64,000 nt of DNA from Brachybacterium sp036311905 (GCF_036311905.1 NZ_JAZDCH010000003.1:1-64000), one strand, 5' to 3'; positions 16,502 through 26,838 are shown, counted from the first letter of the stretch. Numbers and translations: made by a program. Notes: a model not told the origin generated them from the letters alone.

Positions 16502-17656
16502 TCACGTCGGGTCGTCGGGCAGGACGACGCGGATTAGGGAGGAGCGGCCGTCCTCCGCGGCCTCGCTGCGCGGGTCGTCGAGGACCTCGATCGTGCCGCC
16601 GTGCAGTCCCACGGCCCAGCGGGCGATCGCGAGGCCCAGCCCGGTCCCGCCGGAGGAATCCGAGCGCCCTCCGCGCTGGAAACGCTCGAACACGCGGTCG
16701 CGGTCCTCCCGCGCGATGCCGGGCCCTTCGTCGTGCACGTCGATCAGCACCCCGTCGTCGGCCGCGGTGCGCGCGGCGCCGACACGGATCCGACCCCCGG
16801 CGGGCGAGTGCCGCGCGGCGTTCTCCAGCAGGTTGTGGATCACCTGGTGCACGCGGGCGGCATCGGCGAGGACCCGCAGGTCCGGCGGCTCCACCTCGAC
16901 GGTCCAGCGCACATCGCGCCCCCCGGACGCCAGGGCGGCGGAATCGACCACCTCGTGGAGGAAGGGGGTCAGCTCGATCTCCTCGAGATCGAGGTCGATC
17001 ACGCCGGCGTCGAGCCGGGAGAGGTCGAGCAGGTGGTCCACGAGCAGGGAGAGCCGCTCGGTCTCCGACAGGGCGACGGAGAGCGCGGCCAGGTCGGGCT
17101 CGGTGACCCCGTCGACCAGGTTCTCGAGCTGGGCCCGCAGACCGGCGACCGGGGTGCGCAGCTCGTGGGAGACGTTCGCGACCAGGTCCCGGCGCATGCG
17201 GTCGGTCTGCTCGAGCTCCGCGGCCATGGCGGAGAAGGCCGAGGCCAGCTGGCCGACCTCGTCCCGGCTCGTGGTGCGGACGCTCTGCGTGTAGTCGCCG
17301 CGGGCCATCGCCTGCGCCGCCCGGGTCATCTCCCGCAGGGGCGAGGTCATGCCGCGGGCCAGGACCTGGGTGAAGACCAGGGCGATGAGGACGACCAGCG
17401 GCAGGGCGAGCAGCGGCTCGATGCCGGCCCGGATCGAGACCTGGGTGAGCAGCGCGGCGAGGGTGACCACGAGGGCGACGAGCACCCCGAGCTTCACCTT
17501 GAAGGAGCGGACGCTGTCCAGCGGCCGCACGTCGAGCCGGTCCGGGACGCGACGCCGACTCCCTCGTTCCGGGCGGACCGGGCTGTCCGCGTGGACTGTG
17601 CGGACCGGGGCGCCGGGCGGCTGCGCCTCCGGCCCCGGCGCGGCGAGACCGCTCAT
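16502..17656 (-). CDS. Two-component sensor histidine kinase
   Basis: A 384-residue membrane kinase. It has two transmembrane helices (about 56-76 and 80-100) with almost no external loop, a HAMP segment (SPLREMTRAAQAMARGDY), the phospho-acceptor His164 in NVSHELRTP, and an ATPase domain with LLENAARHSP, DEGPGI and GGTGLGLAIARW. With so short an outer loop it probably senses something within or near the membrane, or through a partner. It starts 10 nt after the response-regulator stop. The N-terminal 50 residues are Pro/Arg-rich. The signal is unknown. Confidence 0.9.
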   Translation of the reverse strand: MSGLAAPGPEAQPPGAPVRTVHADSPVRPERGSRRRVPDRLDVRPLDSVRSFKVKLGVLVALVVTLAALLTQVSIRAGIEPLLALPLVVLIALVFTQVLARGMTSPLREMTRAAQAMARGDYTQSVRTTSRDEVGQLASAFSAMAAELEQTDRMRRDLVANVSHELRTPVAGLRAQLENLVDGVTEPDLAALSVALSETERLSLLVDHLLDLSRLDAGVIDLDLEEIELTPFLHEVVDSAALASGGRDVRWTVEVEPPDLRVLADAARVHQVIHNLLENAARHSPAGGRIRVGAARTAADDGVLIDVHDEGPGIAREDRDRVFERFQRGGRSDSSGGTGLGLAIARWAVGLHGGTIEVLDDPRSEAAEDGRSSLIRVVLPDDPT

Positions 17657-17666
17657 GCGGCGGGCG

Positions 17667-18488
<822 letters not shown>

Positions 18489-18494
18489 GCCGAC

Positions 18495-18500
18495 ACTCTA
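18495..18500 (-). promoter_or_regulatory. -10 box for leaderless response-regulator transcript
   Basis: On the minus strand TAGAGT is followed by GTCGGC and then the ATG of the response-regulator gene. This leaves no room for a leader. The same geometry occurs at nucS (53959-53964). Confidence 0.5.
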
Positions 18501-18815
18501 GACCGGGGCCCTCCACGTCGCCTCGGAATCGGGAGCCACCCGCGGAGCGGCCCCGCACTGTGAGCCGGGTCCCCCGCGACCGGGCGCGAAGGTCACGGGA
18601 CGTGCTCCTCGCGACCGGGCTCGTCAAGACTTCCCCCACTTCGGGGCGTGACGGCAAAAACTTGGCAATGAGCCGGTTGACGTGCTCGTCTCTCGCCCGG
18701 GATGCCCCGTAGCGTGACTGCGGTTGTTCGGCGACGCGTACTTCCCCTGTCCTGCGTCCCGGGACAGACGCGAGAACACGGAATCAGTACGGTCGTTGAG
18801 GAAGCAGGTCGAGAC
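18501..18815 (+). promoter_or_regulatory. Intergenic region before the M23 peptidase
   Basis: This stretch of about 315 bases holds no gene. A TANNNT box, TAGCGT (18710-18715), could drive the M23 gene with a leader of about 95 nt; no good -35 lies 17 nt upstream, and TTGACG at 18677-18682 is too far away (27 nt). A 6-bp hairpin (CTGTCC with GGACAG) lies around 18747-18767 in that leader. I looked for a c-di-AMP riboswitch and found none. Confidence 0.3.
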
Positions 18816-19661
18816 GTGGCGAATCACCGCGCAGCAGGACGCGCTACGGTGCGCAAGCTCCGGGCTACCGGAGGCACCCACCGCGACGCGGCCCTCCCCG
18901 CGGGGATGATGAAGGCCGGCGTGCTCGGCGTCCTCGCCACCGCCACCATCGCCGCCCCCCTCGCCGCCGCCGCGGCCGGCATCGACGAGCCCGGTGCCGA
19001 CAGCGTCGACACCGCCGCGCAGCTCGCCGAGGTCGCCCCCGTCGAGGCCGCCGCCCCCGCCCCCGTCGCCCTGCCGGTCGCCCAGGCCGTGACCGCCGCG
19101 CCGGAGACCCGCGAGGCCGATGACGCCTCCACCCGCTCCGAGGAGCGCACCGCCCCCGCCGAGGACGCGGAGAGCGACGAGGCGACCGAGGAGACCGCGA
19201 CCGACGCGACCGGGATCGAGATCGAGGTCCCCGAGCCCGAGCCCGAGGTCGCCTCCACCGGGCCGGTCTCGGAGAGCGGCTTCATCCGTCCCGTCGACGG
19301 CCCCGTCACCTCAGGCTTCGGCGGCCGTATCCACCCCGTGCTGGGCTACTTCAAGGGTCACAACGGCGTCGACTTCGGCAACGCCTGCGGCACCCCCGTG
19401 CAGGCCTCCGCCGCCGGCACCGTCATCGCCGTCGAGTACAACAGCGCCTCCGGCAACCGGGTCAAGATCGACCACGGCAACGGCATCGTCACCGGCTACT
19501 ACCACCTCCAGGGCTTCAACACCTCCGAGGGTGCCACCGTCGAGCAGGGCGACATCATCGGCTACGTCGGCTCCACCGGCCGCTCCACCGGCTGCCACCT
19601 GCACTTCGCGAAGATGGACGAGTCCGGGAACTACTCCAACCCGATGTCGATCCTGCGGTGA
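18816..19661 (+). CDS. M23-family (LytM-type) peptidoglycan endopeptidase, membrane-anchored
   Basis: A 281-residue cell-wall hydrolase. A basic N-terminus precedes a hydrophobic segment (about 32-55) that acts as signal or anchor. A long Ala/Pro/Glu-rich spacer (about 56-150) follows, then the M23 domain (155-281). Zinc/catalytic residues: His182 and Asp186 in GHNGVDFG, and the HxH pair His261/His263 in CHLHF. Cys191 and Cys260 could form a disulfide. It probably cuts peptide cross-links in the wall. The GTG at 18816 is chosen because it places the signal segment correctly; the Shine-Dalgarno is poor. Its end overlaps tsaD (GTGA). Confidence 0.85.
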   Translation: MANHRAAGRATVRKLRATGGTHRDAALPAGMMKAGVLGVLATATIAAPLAAAAAGIDEPGADSVDTAAQLAEVAPVEAAAPAPVALPVAQAVTAAPETREADDASTRSEERTAPAEDAESDEATEETATDATGIEIEVPEPEPEVASTGPVSESGFIRPVDGPVTSGFGGRIHPVLGYFKGHNGVDFGNACGTPVQASAAGTVIAVEYNSASGNRVKIDHGNGIVTGYYHLQGFNTSEGATVEQGDIIGYVGSTGRSTGCHLHFAKMDESGNYSNPMSILR

Positions 19662-20716
19662 TCCGCCGCGGCGCGCCCGTGGTGCTGGGCGTCGAATCCT
19701 CCTGCGACGAGACCGGCTTCGGAATCGTCTCGGAGGGGGTGCTGCTCGGCCAGGGCCTCGCCTCGAGCGCCCGCCAGCACGCCGAGTTCGGGGGAGTGGT
19801 CCCCGAGATCGCCGCCCGCGCCCACCTCGAGGCCGCCGTCCCCACCCTCCACCTCGCCCTGGAGGATGCCGGTGTCCAGCTCGGCGACGTGACCCATGTG
19901 GCCGTCACCTCGGGGCCGGGACTCGCCACCGCCGTGCACGTGGGGCTCGCCGCCGCGAAGTCCATCGCCTGGGCGCTGGACCGCCCCCTCTACGGGGTCC
20001 ACCACCTCGCCGGCCACGCCGCCGCCGACACCCTCGAGCACGGCCCCCTGCCGGAGCGCAGCATCATCCTGATCGTCTCCGGCGGCCACACCTCGATCCT
20101 CGCCGTGGGCGACCTCGTGCGCGACCCCATCGAGCACCTCGGCGACACCCTCGACGACGCCGCCGGCGAGGCCTTCGACAAGGTCTCCCGCCTCCTCGGC
20201 CTCGGCTATCCGGGGGGTCCCGCGATCTCCCGCGCCGCCCTCGAGGGCGACCCCACCGCCTTCTCCTTCCCTCGCGCGATGCTGCGGCCGGGCGATGCGC
20301 CCTACACCTTCTCCTTCTCCGGGCTGAAGACCGCCGTGGCCCGCACCGTCGAGACCCTCGAGCGGGCCGGGGAGGCCGTCCCCGTGGCCGATGTCGCGGC
20401 CTCCTTCGAGCAGGCCGTGGTCGACGTGCTCGTCACCAAGGCGGTCCGGGCCGTGAAGGACCGCGGCCTGGACACCCTCGTGATCGTCGGCGGGGTCGCC
20501 GCCAACGCCCGGCTCCGCGCCGCCGCCCAGGAGCGCTGCGACGCCGAGGGCATCTCGCTGCGCATCCCGCCGATCCGACTGTGCACGGACAACGGAGCGA
20601 TGATCGCCGCCGTCGGCGACCTGCTGGTCCGCTCCGGCGCCGCGCCCAGCGGCCTCGGCATCGCCGCGGACCCCTCGGCCGTGCTCCACGGCGCCCAGCT
20701 GCCGCTGCCGCGGTGA
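19658..20716 (+). CDS. tsaD: tRNA t6A37 threonylcarbamoyltransferase TsaD
   Basis: A 352-residue ASKHA-fold enzyme that transfers the threonylcarbamoyl group to A37 of ANN-decoding tRNAs, working with TsaB and TsaE on the TsaC product. Motifs: GVESSCDETG, the metal-binding HHLAGHAAA, SGGHTS, DDAAGEAFDK, GGVAANARLR and TDNGAMIA. The GTG start overlaps the stop of the M23 gene by four bases, so the two are translationally coupled, an uncommon partner. TsaC is encoded 21 kb away in this window; TsaB and TsaE are not seen. Confidence 0.95.
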   Translation: MIRRGAPVVLGVESSCDETGFGIVSEGVLLGQGLASSARQHAEFGGVVPEIAARAHLEAAVPTLHLALEDAGVQLGDVTHVAVTSGPGLATAVHVGLAAAKSIAWALDRPLYGVHHLAGHAAADTLEHGPLPERSIILIVSGGHTSILAVGDLVRDPIEHLGDTLDDAAGEAFDKVSRLLGLGYPGGPAISRAALEGDPTAFSFPRAMLRPGDAPYTFSFSGLKTAVARTVETLERAGEAVPVADVAASFEQAVVDVLVTKAVRAVKDRGLDTLVIVGGVAANARLRAAAQERCDAEGISLRIPPIRLCTDNGAMIAAVGDLLVRSGAAPSGLGIAADPSAVLHGAQLPLPR

Positions 20717-20793
20717 CCTCCGTCTCCCTCCTCGGTCGCGCGACCCGCTCGCGTCGCCATCGCCGGTGAGCAGTTGCTAGACTCACCAGGTCC

Positions 20794-20869
20794 GCCCGCG
20801 TAGCTCAGTGGATAGAGCGTCTGCCTCCGGAGCAGAAGGTCGTAGGTTCGAATCCTGTCGCGGGCACCA
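20794..20869 (+). tRNA. tRNA-Arg (anticodon CCG)
   Basis: A full cloverleaf with acceptor GCCCGCG/CGCGGGC. The anticodon loop CTCCGGA carries CCG at 20827-20829, decoding CGG. The T-arm GGTTCGAATCC is canonical. The 3' CCA is encoded (20867-20869), unlike the initiator tRNA. TAGACT at 20778-20783 is a likely -10 box. Confidence 0.96.
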
Positions 20870-20870
20870 T

Positions 20871-20911
20871 CGAGGGCCCCGGTCGTGCGCACAGCGCGAC
20901 CGGGGCCCTCG
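20871..20911 (+). terminator. Hairpin after tRNA-Arg
   Basis: A perfect 15-bp stem (20871-20885 with 20897-20911) with an 11-nt loop begins one base after the tRNA. No T-tract follows. It separates the tRNA from the aminodeoxychorismate synthase gene 28 nt further on. Confidence 0.65.
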
Positions 20912-20939
20912 CGGTTCCGCCGGGTGGGAGGAGGAGACC

Positions 20940-22856
20940 TTGACCGTAGAGCCCGCAGAGCCCGCAGGGCCCGCGGCGTCCGAGAGACCGCGATCGAGCT
21001 CGCGCACTCCGATCGCGCGCTTCGACGATCACTCCACCGGTCGCGCCCTCGAGCTCGGTCCCGCGCGGGCGGTCCTCGCCGCCCACGCCCCGGACGCGGT
21101 GCTGCCCGTCCTCCGCGCCGTCCAGGAGCACGTCGACGCGGGCGGATACGCCGCGGGCATGATCGCCTACGAGGCCGCCTCCGCCCTCGACCCCGTCCTC
21201 ACCACCCGCGCCCCGGATCCCGCCCTGCCGCTGGTGCGCTTCGTGATCGCCGACGAGGTCCGGGAGATGCCCGCGGGCAGCCGGCCGGACTCTCTCGGCC
21301 CCTACCGGGTCGAGGAGTGGCGGTCGGAGACCTCCGAGGCCGAGCACGCCCGCAAGATCCAGCGGGTGCGCGAGGCGATCGCCGCGGGGGACACCTACCA
21401 GGTCAACCTCACCACCCGGCTGCGCGGACGGATCACCGGCGACCTCCTCGCCTGCCACCTGGACCTGCTCGACGCCCAGCATGCTCGCTACGGCGCCTAT
21501 CTCGACCTGGGGGACCGGACGGTGCTCAGCGCGAGCCCCGAGCTGTTCCTCGCCCGCGAGGGGGACCTCCTCACCACCCGGCCCATGAAGGGCACCGCCG
21601 CGCGCGGCGGCACGCCCGCCGCCGACGCCGAGGCGCGGGCGCGCCTCCTGCGGAGCCCGAAGGAGCGGGCGGAGAACGTCATGATCGCGGACCTGCTCCG
21701 CAACGACCTCGCCCGCCTCGCCACGATCGGCGGCGTGGAGGTGCCCGCCCTGCTCGACGCCGAGCCGTACCCCACCCTGTGGCAGCTGACCAGCACGGTC
21801 ACCGCGCGCCTGCGCACGGGGACAGACCTCGCGGACGCCCTCCGGGCGACCTTCCCCTGCGGCTCCATCACGGGCGCCCCGAAGGCGTCGACGATGGGGC
21901 TGATCCGCGAGCTCGAGGACTCCCCGCGCGGCGTCTACTGCGGCGCGATCGCCCTGCTCACTCCGCGTCGCACCACGGCATCCGGGGAGCTCCCCGCCAC
22001 CTGGCGTCTGTCCGTCGCGATCCGCACCGTCGTCGTCGACACCTCGCCCGGGGCCGACGGCACCGCCGAGTACGGGGTGGGCGGCGGGATCACGTGGGCC
22101 TCCGAGCCCCGGGCCGAGGCCGCCGAGCTGCGGATCAAGGCCCGCGTGCTCGATGCGCTGTGCGAAGACGGGCGGGGAGCGCCCGCCGTGTCCACCGCCG
22201 GGGCCGGGGTCACCGTCCCCGACCCGGCGGACTTCGCCCTGCTCGAGACCCTCGCCGTGCGCGGCGGGATCCCCGTCCACCTCGAGCAGCACCTCGACCG
22301 GATCCTCGCCTCCGCGGACCACTTCGCGATCCCCGCCGCGCGCGACCGGCTCGCCGCGCTGCTGCGCACCCGCGCCGCCGAGGGCGGCGACCGCGTGCTG
22401 CGGCTCGCGCTCGGCCTCGACGGCACGGCCCGGATCACCGAGCGACCGCTCCCGGAGGCCGCCGATGGACCGGTCCTCCTCGCGCTCGATGATCGCAACC
22501 GGGACCCCGACGACCCGGCGGTGCGGCACAAGACCACCGACAGGGGCGACCTCGTCGCGGCCCTCGAGCGGGCCCGGGCACGGGATCCGCGGGTGCAGGA
22601 CGTGGTGCTGCGCGGGCGGGACGGTCGGGTGACCGAGACCGGCATCGCCTCGCTCGCCGTGCGCCGCGACGGGCGCTGGTGGACACCGCCTCTCGAGGAC
22701 GGGCTGCTGCCCGGCGTGGGCCGGCGTCTCGCCCTCGAGGCCCGTCTGATCGCGGAGCGTCCCCTCACCCCGGAGGAGCTGCGCACCGCGGAGGAGATCG
22801 CGGTGCTCAGCTCCGTGCGCGGCTGGCGCCGGGCCGAGCTGCTCCTCGAGACCTGA
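20940..22856 (+). CDS. pabB: Fused aminodeoxychorismate synthase component I / aminodeoxychorismate lyase (PabB-PabC)
   Basis: A 638-residue fusion for p-aminobenzoate, the folate precursor. Residues of about 30-415 are the chorismate-binding PabB part (GDTYQVNLTTRL, PELFLAREGDLLTTRPMKGTA, ENVMIADLLRNDLAR, FPCGSITGAPK). Residues of about 430-638 are a class IV aminotransferase-fold PabC part (DFALLETLAVRGG, HLEQHLDRI, KTTDR, ETGIASLAV). The glutaminase PabA is not attached and not in the window. The start is TTG at 20940 with GGGAGGAGGA just before; frames further upstream would run through the tRNA. A trpE-like role is less likely given the lyase half. Confidence 0.9.
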   Translation: MTVEPAEPAGPAASERPRSSSRTPIARFDDHSTGRALELGPARAVLAAHAPDAVLPVLRAVQEHVDAGGYAAGMIAYEAASALDPVLTTRAPDPALPLVRFVIADEVREMPAGSRPDSLGPYRVEEWRSETSEAEHARKIQRVREAIAAGDTYQVNLTTRLRGRITGDLLACHLDLLDAQHARYGAYLDLGDRTVLSASPELFLAREGDLLTTRPMKGTAARGGTPAADAEARARLLRSPKERAENVMIADLLRNDLARLATIGGVEVPALLDAEPYPTLWQLTSTVTARLRTGTDLADALRATFPCGSITGAPKASTMGLIRELEDSPRGVYCGAIALLTPRRTTASGELPATWRLSVAIRTVVVDTSPGADGTAEYGVGGGITWASEPRAEAAELRIKARVLDALCEDGRGAPAVSTAGAGVTVPDPADFALLETLAVRGGIPVHLEQHLDRILASADHFAIPAARDRLAALLRTRAAEGGDRVLRLALGLDGTARITERPLPEAADGPVLLALDDRNRDPDDPAVRHKTTDRGDLVAALERARARDPRVQDVVLRGRDGRVTETGIASLAVRRDGRWWTPPLEDGLLPGVGRRLALEARLIAERPLTPEELRTAEEIAVLSSVRGWRRAELLLET

Positions 22857-22904
22857 CCTGCCCCGCCCGGTGACGGGTGGCGGTCCCGGGGCGGGTCGCC
22901 CGCC

Positions 22905-25181
22905 TCAGGCGCGGTCGCGGCGGGCGGCGAGCAGCGCCTCGAGCACGCCGCGCACCTCGTCGGTGCCCGCGATGCGGAGCGACGCCGCGGTGTCCCCGCC
23001 GCCGACCTTGATCCCCACGTCCCCCTCGCCGAGACGGCCGAAGACGGTCTCGTCGGTGACGTCGTCCCCGAGGTAGATCCAGGCGTCGGCCGCGTACGCG
23101 CGGCTGAGGGCCTCCATGGCGGCGCCCTTGGAGGTGTGCACCACGGAGAACTCCACGACCTCCTTGCCCGGAGTCACGGTGACGTCCGGGAGGGTCATGG
23201 CCAGCTCGAGCGCTTCCTCGGTCGCGTTCGCCCCGCCGCGACCGCGGGCATTGCGGGTGTGGAGCACCGCGGCGGCCGGCTTGGTCTCGACCTCCGCCCC
23301 CGGATGAGCCAGCGCGATCCGCTGCAGGGCGAGGGTGATCGAGTCCAGCAGCTCCCGGCGCTCCGGGGTCATGGTCAGCGCCGCCGAGTCGAGCACCTCG
23401 GCGTGCATCTCCGCCGGCAGGGCGCCCACCTCCGCTCCGTGCGAGCCGACCAGGACCACGGAGCTGGGCATCGAGGTGTGCTGGTCGAGGTCGGCCAGGG
23501 CCCGCCCGGAGACCAGAGCCACCGACACCCCGGGCAGGGTGGCGAGCTCCCGCAGCACCGCGAGCGAGCGCTGGTCGGGCTCGACCGCGTCACGGTCCGC
23601 GACGATGGGGGCGAGCACCCCGTCGAAGTCGGAGGCGATGAGGAGGCGGGGCCGCTCCACGAGGGCCTGGAGCGCCGCGTCGACCGCCGCGGGCTCGCTC
23701 ACCGCATCCCCGCTGAGGCGGATCCGCGGGGGCTGACGGGTCTCGGGGGAGCCGGTCTGCTCGAGCTGCTCGAGGAAGCTGTGCGCCCAGGCCTGCACGT
23801 CGTGCTCCATCACCTGGTGGCGGAGCGAGGTCATCGCCTCCTCCTGATCCTCCGGCGCCATCTCCAGCGCGCGCAGGATCGCACCCTTGAGCGCGTCGAT
23901 GTCGTGCGGGTTGACGGTGATCGCGGCGCGCAGCTCGTCCGCGGCGCCGGCGAACTCGCTCAGCACGAGCACGCCGCGGAGGTCCGGGCGGGAGGCCACG
24001 TACTCCTTGGCGACGAGGTTCATGCCGTCGCGCAGCGCCGTCACCAGCACGACGTCCGCCGCCATGTACAGGGCGGTCATGTCGCGCCGGTCGAAGGAGC
24101 GATGCTGGTAGGAGACGGCCGGGCGCCCGATCGGGGCGTGGTCGCCGTTGATCCGGCCGACGGTCAGCTCGACCTCGTCGCGCAGCTGCCGGTAGGCATC
24201 GACCCGCTCCCGCGAGGGGGTCGCGACCTGGATCATCACGGTGTCCTGGGGATCGATGATCCCCTCGTCCAGCAGCTCGCCCCAGGCCTTCAGGCGGTGA
24301 CGGATGCCCTTGGTGTAGTCCAGGCGGTCCACGCCGAGGACGATCCGCCGCGGCTCGCCGAGGTCCCGGCGCAGCTGCGCGGCGCGCTCGATGATCTCCT
24401 CCTGCTGGGTGAGCTCTGAGACGGCCGCGGAGTCGATCGAGATGGGGAAGGTGCGGGCCTGCACCTGGCGGCCCGGGGCCGAGCCGATCCCGGGCACGTG
24501 CACCGTCTGCCCGTCGACGTGATGCCCCAGCAGCTTCCGCACGCTGGTGAGGAAGTTCTGGGTGTCGCTCTCCCGCTGGAAGCCCACGAGGTCCGCGCCT
24601 AGCAGACCGCGGAGGATCTGGGTCCGCTTGGGCAGCTGCGAGAACAGCTCGACCGAGGGGAACGGGATGTGGTTGAAGAAGCCGATGCGCAGGTCGTCGC
24701 GCTGCTCGCGGATCAGGCGCGGGGCCAACTGCAGCTGGTAGTCGTGCACCCAGACCGTGCCGTGGGCACCCGCCACCTCGGCGGCGGTGCGCGCGAAGCG
24801 GCGGTTCGCGGCGACGTACGAGTCCCACCAGCCGCGGTGGAACTCGGGGTCCACGATCACATCGTGGTAGAGCGGCCACAGCGTCGCGTTGGAGAAGCCC
24901 TCGTAGTACTTCTCCACGTCCTCGGCGGAGAGGGCCACGGGGAAGAGGCTCATCCCGTCGGCTTCGAAGGGCTCCGGCGCCTCGCCGGGCGATCCGGCCC
25001 ATCCGACCCACGCCCCCGAGTCGACGGTGCGCATCACCGACTCCATCGCCGTCACGAGCCCACCGGGGCTCGTCACCCACTCGGTGGCGCCATCGGGCAG
25101 GGTGCGGGAGTCGACGGGGAGGCGGTTCGCGACGACGACGAGTTCGTGGCCGGTCGGGGTCACGGGCGCGGGAGTGGGCAT
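22905..25181 (-). CDS. otsAB: Bifunctional trehalose-6-phosphate synthase/phosphatase
   Basis: A 758-residue fusion making trehalose from UDP-glucose and glucose 6-phosphate. Residues of about 1-480 are the GT20 synthase (VVANRLPVD, WVHDYQLQLAP, GFFNHIPFPS, LGVDRLDYTKGI, SFDRRDMTALYMAADV, DGMNLVAKEYVA). Residues of about 510-758 are the HAD phosphatase (SDFDGVLAP nucleophile motif, VSGRALADL, YLGDDVTDE). The ATG at 25181 has AAGGAG at proper spacing. Most actinobacteria keep OtsA and OtsB separate. Trehalose may feed the GlgE route encoded at 57-64 kb. Confidence 0.95.
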   Translation of the reverse strand: MPTPAPVTPTGHELVVVANRLPVDSRTLPDGATEWVTSPGGLVTAMESVMRTVDSGAWVGWAGSPGEAPEPFEADGMSLFPVALSAEDVEKYYEGFSNATLWPLYHDVIVDPEFHRGWWDSYVAANRRFARTAAEVAGAHGTVWVHDYQLQLAPRLIREQRDDLRIGFFNHIPFPSVELFSQLPKRTQILRGLLGADLVGFQRESDTQNFLTSVRKLLGHHVDGQTVHVPGIGSAPGRQVQARTFPISIDSAAVSELTQQEEIIERAAQLRRDLGEPRRIVLGVDRLDYTKGIRHRLKAWGELLDEGIIDPQDTVMIQVATPSRERVDAYRQLRDEVELTVGRINGDHAPIGRPAVSYQHRSFDRRDMTALYMAADVVLVTALRDGMNLVAKEYVASRPDLRGVLVLSEFAGAADELRAAITVNPHDIDALKGAILRALEMAPEDQEEAMTSLRHQVMEHDVQAWAHSFLEQLEQTGSPETRQPPRIRLSGDAVSEPAAVDAALQALVERPRLLIASDFDGVLAPIVADRDAVEPDQRSLAVLRELATLPGVSVALVSGRALADLDQHTSMPSSVVLVGSHGAEVGALPAEMHAEVLDSAALTMTPERRELLDSITLALQRIALAHPGAEVETKPAAAVLHTRNARGRGGANATEEALELAMTLPDVTVTPGKEVVEFSVVHTSKGAAMEALSRAYAADAWIYLGDDVTDETVFGRLGEGDVGIKVGGGDTAASLRIAGTDEVRGVLEALLAARRDRA

Positions 25182-25425
25182 GCGGCGGCTCCTTGCGAGG
25201 TCCGGGGGTCGGCCCGAGACTATCAAGTGGGCTCCGTCACCCTGTGCCGGCCGCGGATCTACGCCGCGCCGTCCGTCCTCGGCCTGACCGGGCAGAATGG
25301 TCCCCGGCTTCCGCGGCACCCGCCTCTGGGTCGGGTCCCGGACCGCTGGCCGGACGACCCGGCCGGCACCGCCCGTCCCGCCCTACCCTCGGGACTCGAC
25401 CCTCCACCCCCGATCGAGGAGCAGA

Positions 25426-26838
25426 ATGCGCGCCCACGAGGCCGGAGCACTCCACGGCAACGACGCGGCCCCCACCTGGCTGCCGTTCCCCGCCGACGTC
25501 AACACCCTCATCCCCGGTCTGTGGTCCGAGACGACCGTGCGCGGGGCCGACGGCGCCGTCGAGGTCGGCGGCGTGAGCGTCGCCCGCATCGCCGAGGAGG
25601 TGGGCACCCCGGCCTTCGTGCTCGATGAGGCCGACTTCCGCGCCCGTGCCCGCGCCTTCCGCGACGCCTTCGCCGAGGCCTTCCGCCCGCACGCCGGGGC
25701 CGACGTCTACTACGCCGGGAAGGCCTTCCTGTGCGGCGCCGTCGCGCGCTGGATGGAGGAGGACGGCCTGGGACTGGACGTCTGCACCGGCGGAGAGCTC
25801 GCGGTCGCCCTGCGCGCCGGGTTCCCCGCGGAGCGCATCGCCCTGCATGGCAACAACAAGTCCGACGCCGAGATCCGTCGCGCCCTCGACGCCGGGGTGG
25901 GCCGGATCGTGGTCGACTCCCTCGACGAGATCGGCCGGGTCGACCAGCTCGCCGCCGCCGCCGGGGTGCGGGCCGCGGTGATGCTGCGCGTGACCACCGG
26001 CGTCGAGGCGCACACCCACGAGTTCATCGCCACCGCCCACGAGGACCAGAAGTTCGGCCTCTCCCTCACCGGTGGCGCCGCCTTCGAGGGGGTGCGGGAG
26101 GTGCTCGGCGCCGGCCATCTCGAGCTCGTCGGCCTGCACTCCCACATCGGCTCGCAGATCTTCGACACCGGCGGCTTCGAGGTCGCCGCCCGTCGGGTGC
26201 TCGACCTCGTCGCCCGGGTCCGCGAGGAGCTCGGACACACGATTACCCAGCTGGACCTCGGCGGTGGCTTCGGCGTCATGTACAACACGCAGCACACGCC
26301 CTCGACCCCCGAGGCGCTCGCCGCGGGCATCGCCGGGATCGTCGAGAAGCAGTGTCACGAGCTCGAGCTCGAGGTCCCGCACGTCTCCTTCGAGCCGGGC
26401 CGCGCGATCGCGGGCCCGTCCACGCAGACCCTCTACTCGGTCGGCACCGTGAAGGACGTGCGTTTGGGCGGACCGCATCACCGCGTGTACGTCTCCGTCG
26501 ACGGCGGCATGAGCGACAACATCCGCACCGCCCTCTACGACGCCGACTACTCCTGCCTGCTCTCCTCGCGCATCTCGGGGGAGCGGCCCGAGGTGGTGCG
26601 CGTGGTCGGCAAGCACTGCGAGAGCGGCGACATCGTGGTCAAGGACGAGTACCTCCCCGCCGACGTCCAGCGCGGTGACCTCGTCTCGGTGCCGGTCACC
26701 GGCGCCTACTGCTACTCGCTGGCCTCCAACTACAACCACGTCCCGCGCCCGCCGGTGGTCGCCGTCCGGGACGGCGAGATCCGCACCCTCGTGCGCCGCG
26801 AGACGGAGGAGGACCTCCTCGGCCTCGACCTCGGCTGA
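25426..26838 (+). CDS. lysA: Diaminopimelate decarboxylase
   Basis: A 470-residue PLP enzyme, alanine-racemase fold type III, converting meso-diaminopimelate to L-lysine. The PLP lysine is Lys99 in YYAGKAF. Other motifs are LHSHIGSQ, GGGFG, FEPGR, GKHCESGD and AYCYSLASNYN. It begins with an ATG at 25426 after GAGGAG. It heads the lysA-hom-thrC-thrB-rho order typical of actinobacteria; argS, often just upstream, is absent here and otsAB diverges instead. Confidence 0.96.
   Translation: MRAHEAGALHGNDAAPTWLPFPADVNTLIPGLWSETTVRGADGAVEVGGVSVARIAEEVGTPAFVLDEADFRARARAFRDAFAEAFRPHAGADVYYAGKAFLCGAVARWMEEDGLGLDVCTGGELAVALRAGFPAERIALHGNNKSDAEIRRALDAGVGRIVVDSLDEIGRVDQLAAAAGVRAAVMLRVTTGVEAHTHEFIATAHEDQKFGLSLTGGAAFEGVREVLGAGHLELVGLHSHIGSQIFDTGGFEVAARRVLDLVARVREELGHTITQLDLGGGFGVMYNTQHTPSTPEALAAGIAGIVEKQCHELELEVPHVSFEPGRAIAGPSTQTLYSVGTVKDVRLGGPHHRVYVSVDGGMSDNIRTALYDADYSCLLSSRISGERPEVVRVVGKHCESGDIVVKDEYLPADVQRGDLVSVPVTGAYCYSLASNYNHVPRPPVVAVRDGEIRTLVRRETEEDLLGLDLG

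Noticed and set aside
18501..18815. c-di-AMP (ydaO-type) riboswitch before the M23 peptidase
   Set aside because: Such switches often precede wall hydrolases in actinobacteria, but I could not find the conserved sequence blocks here.
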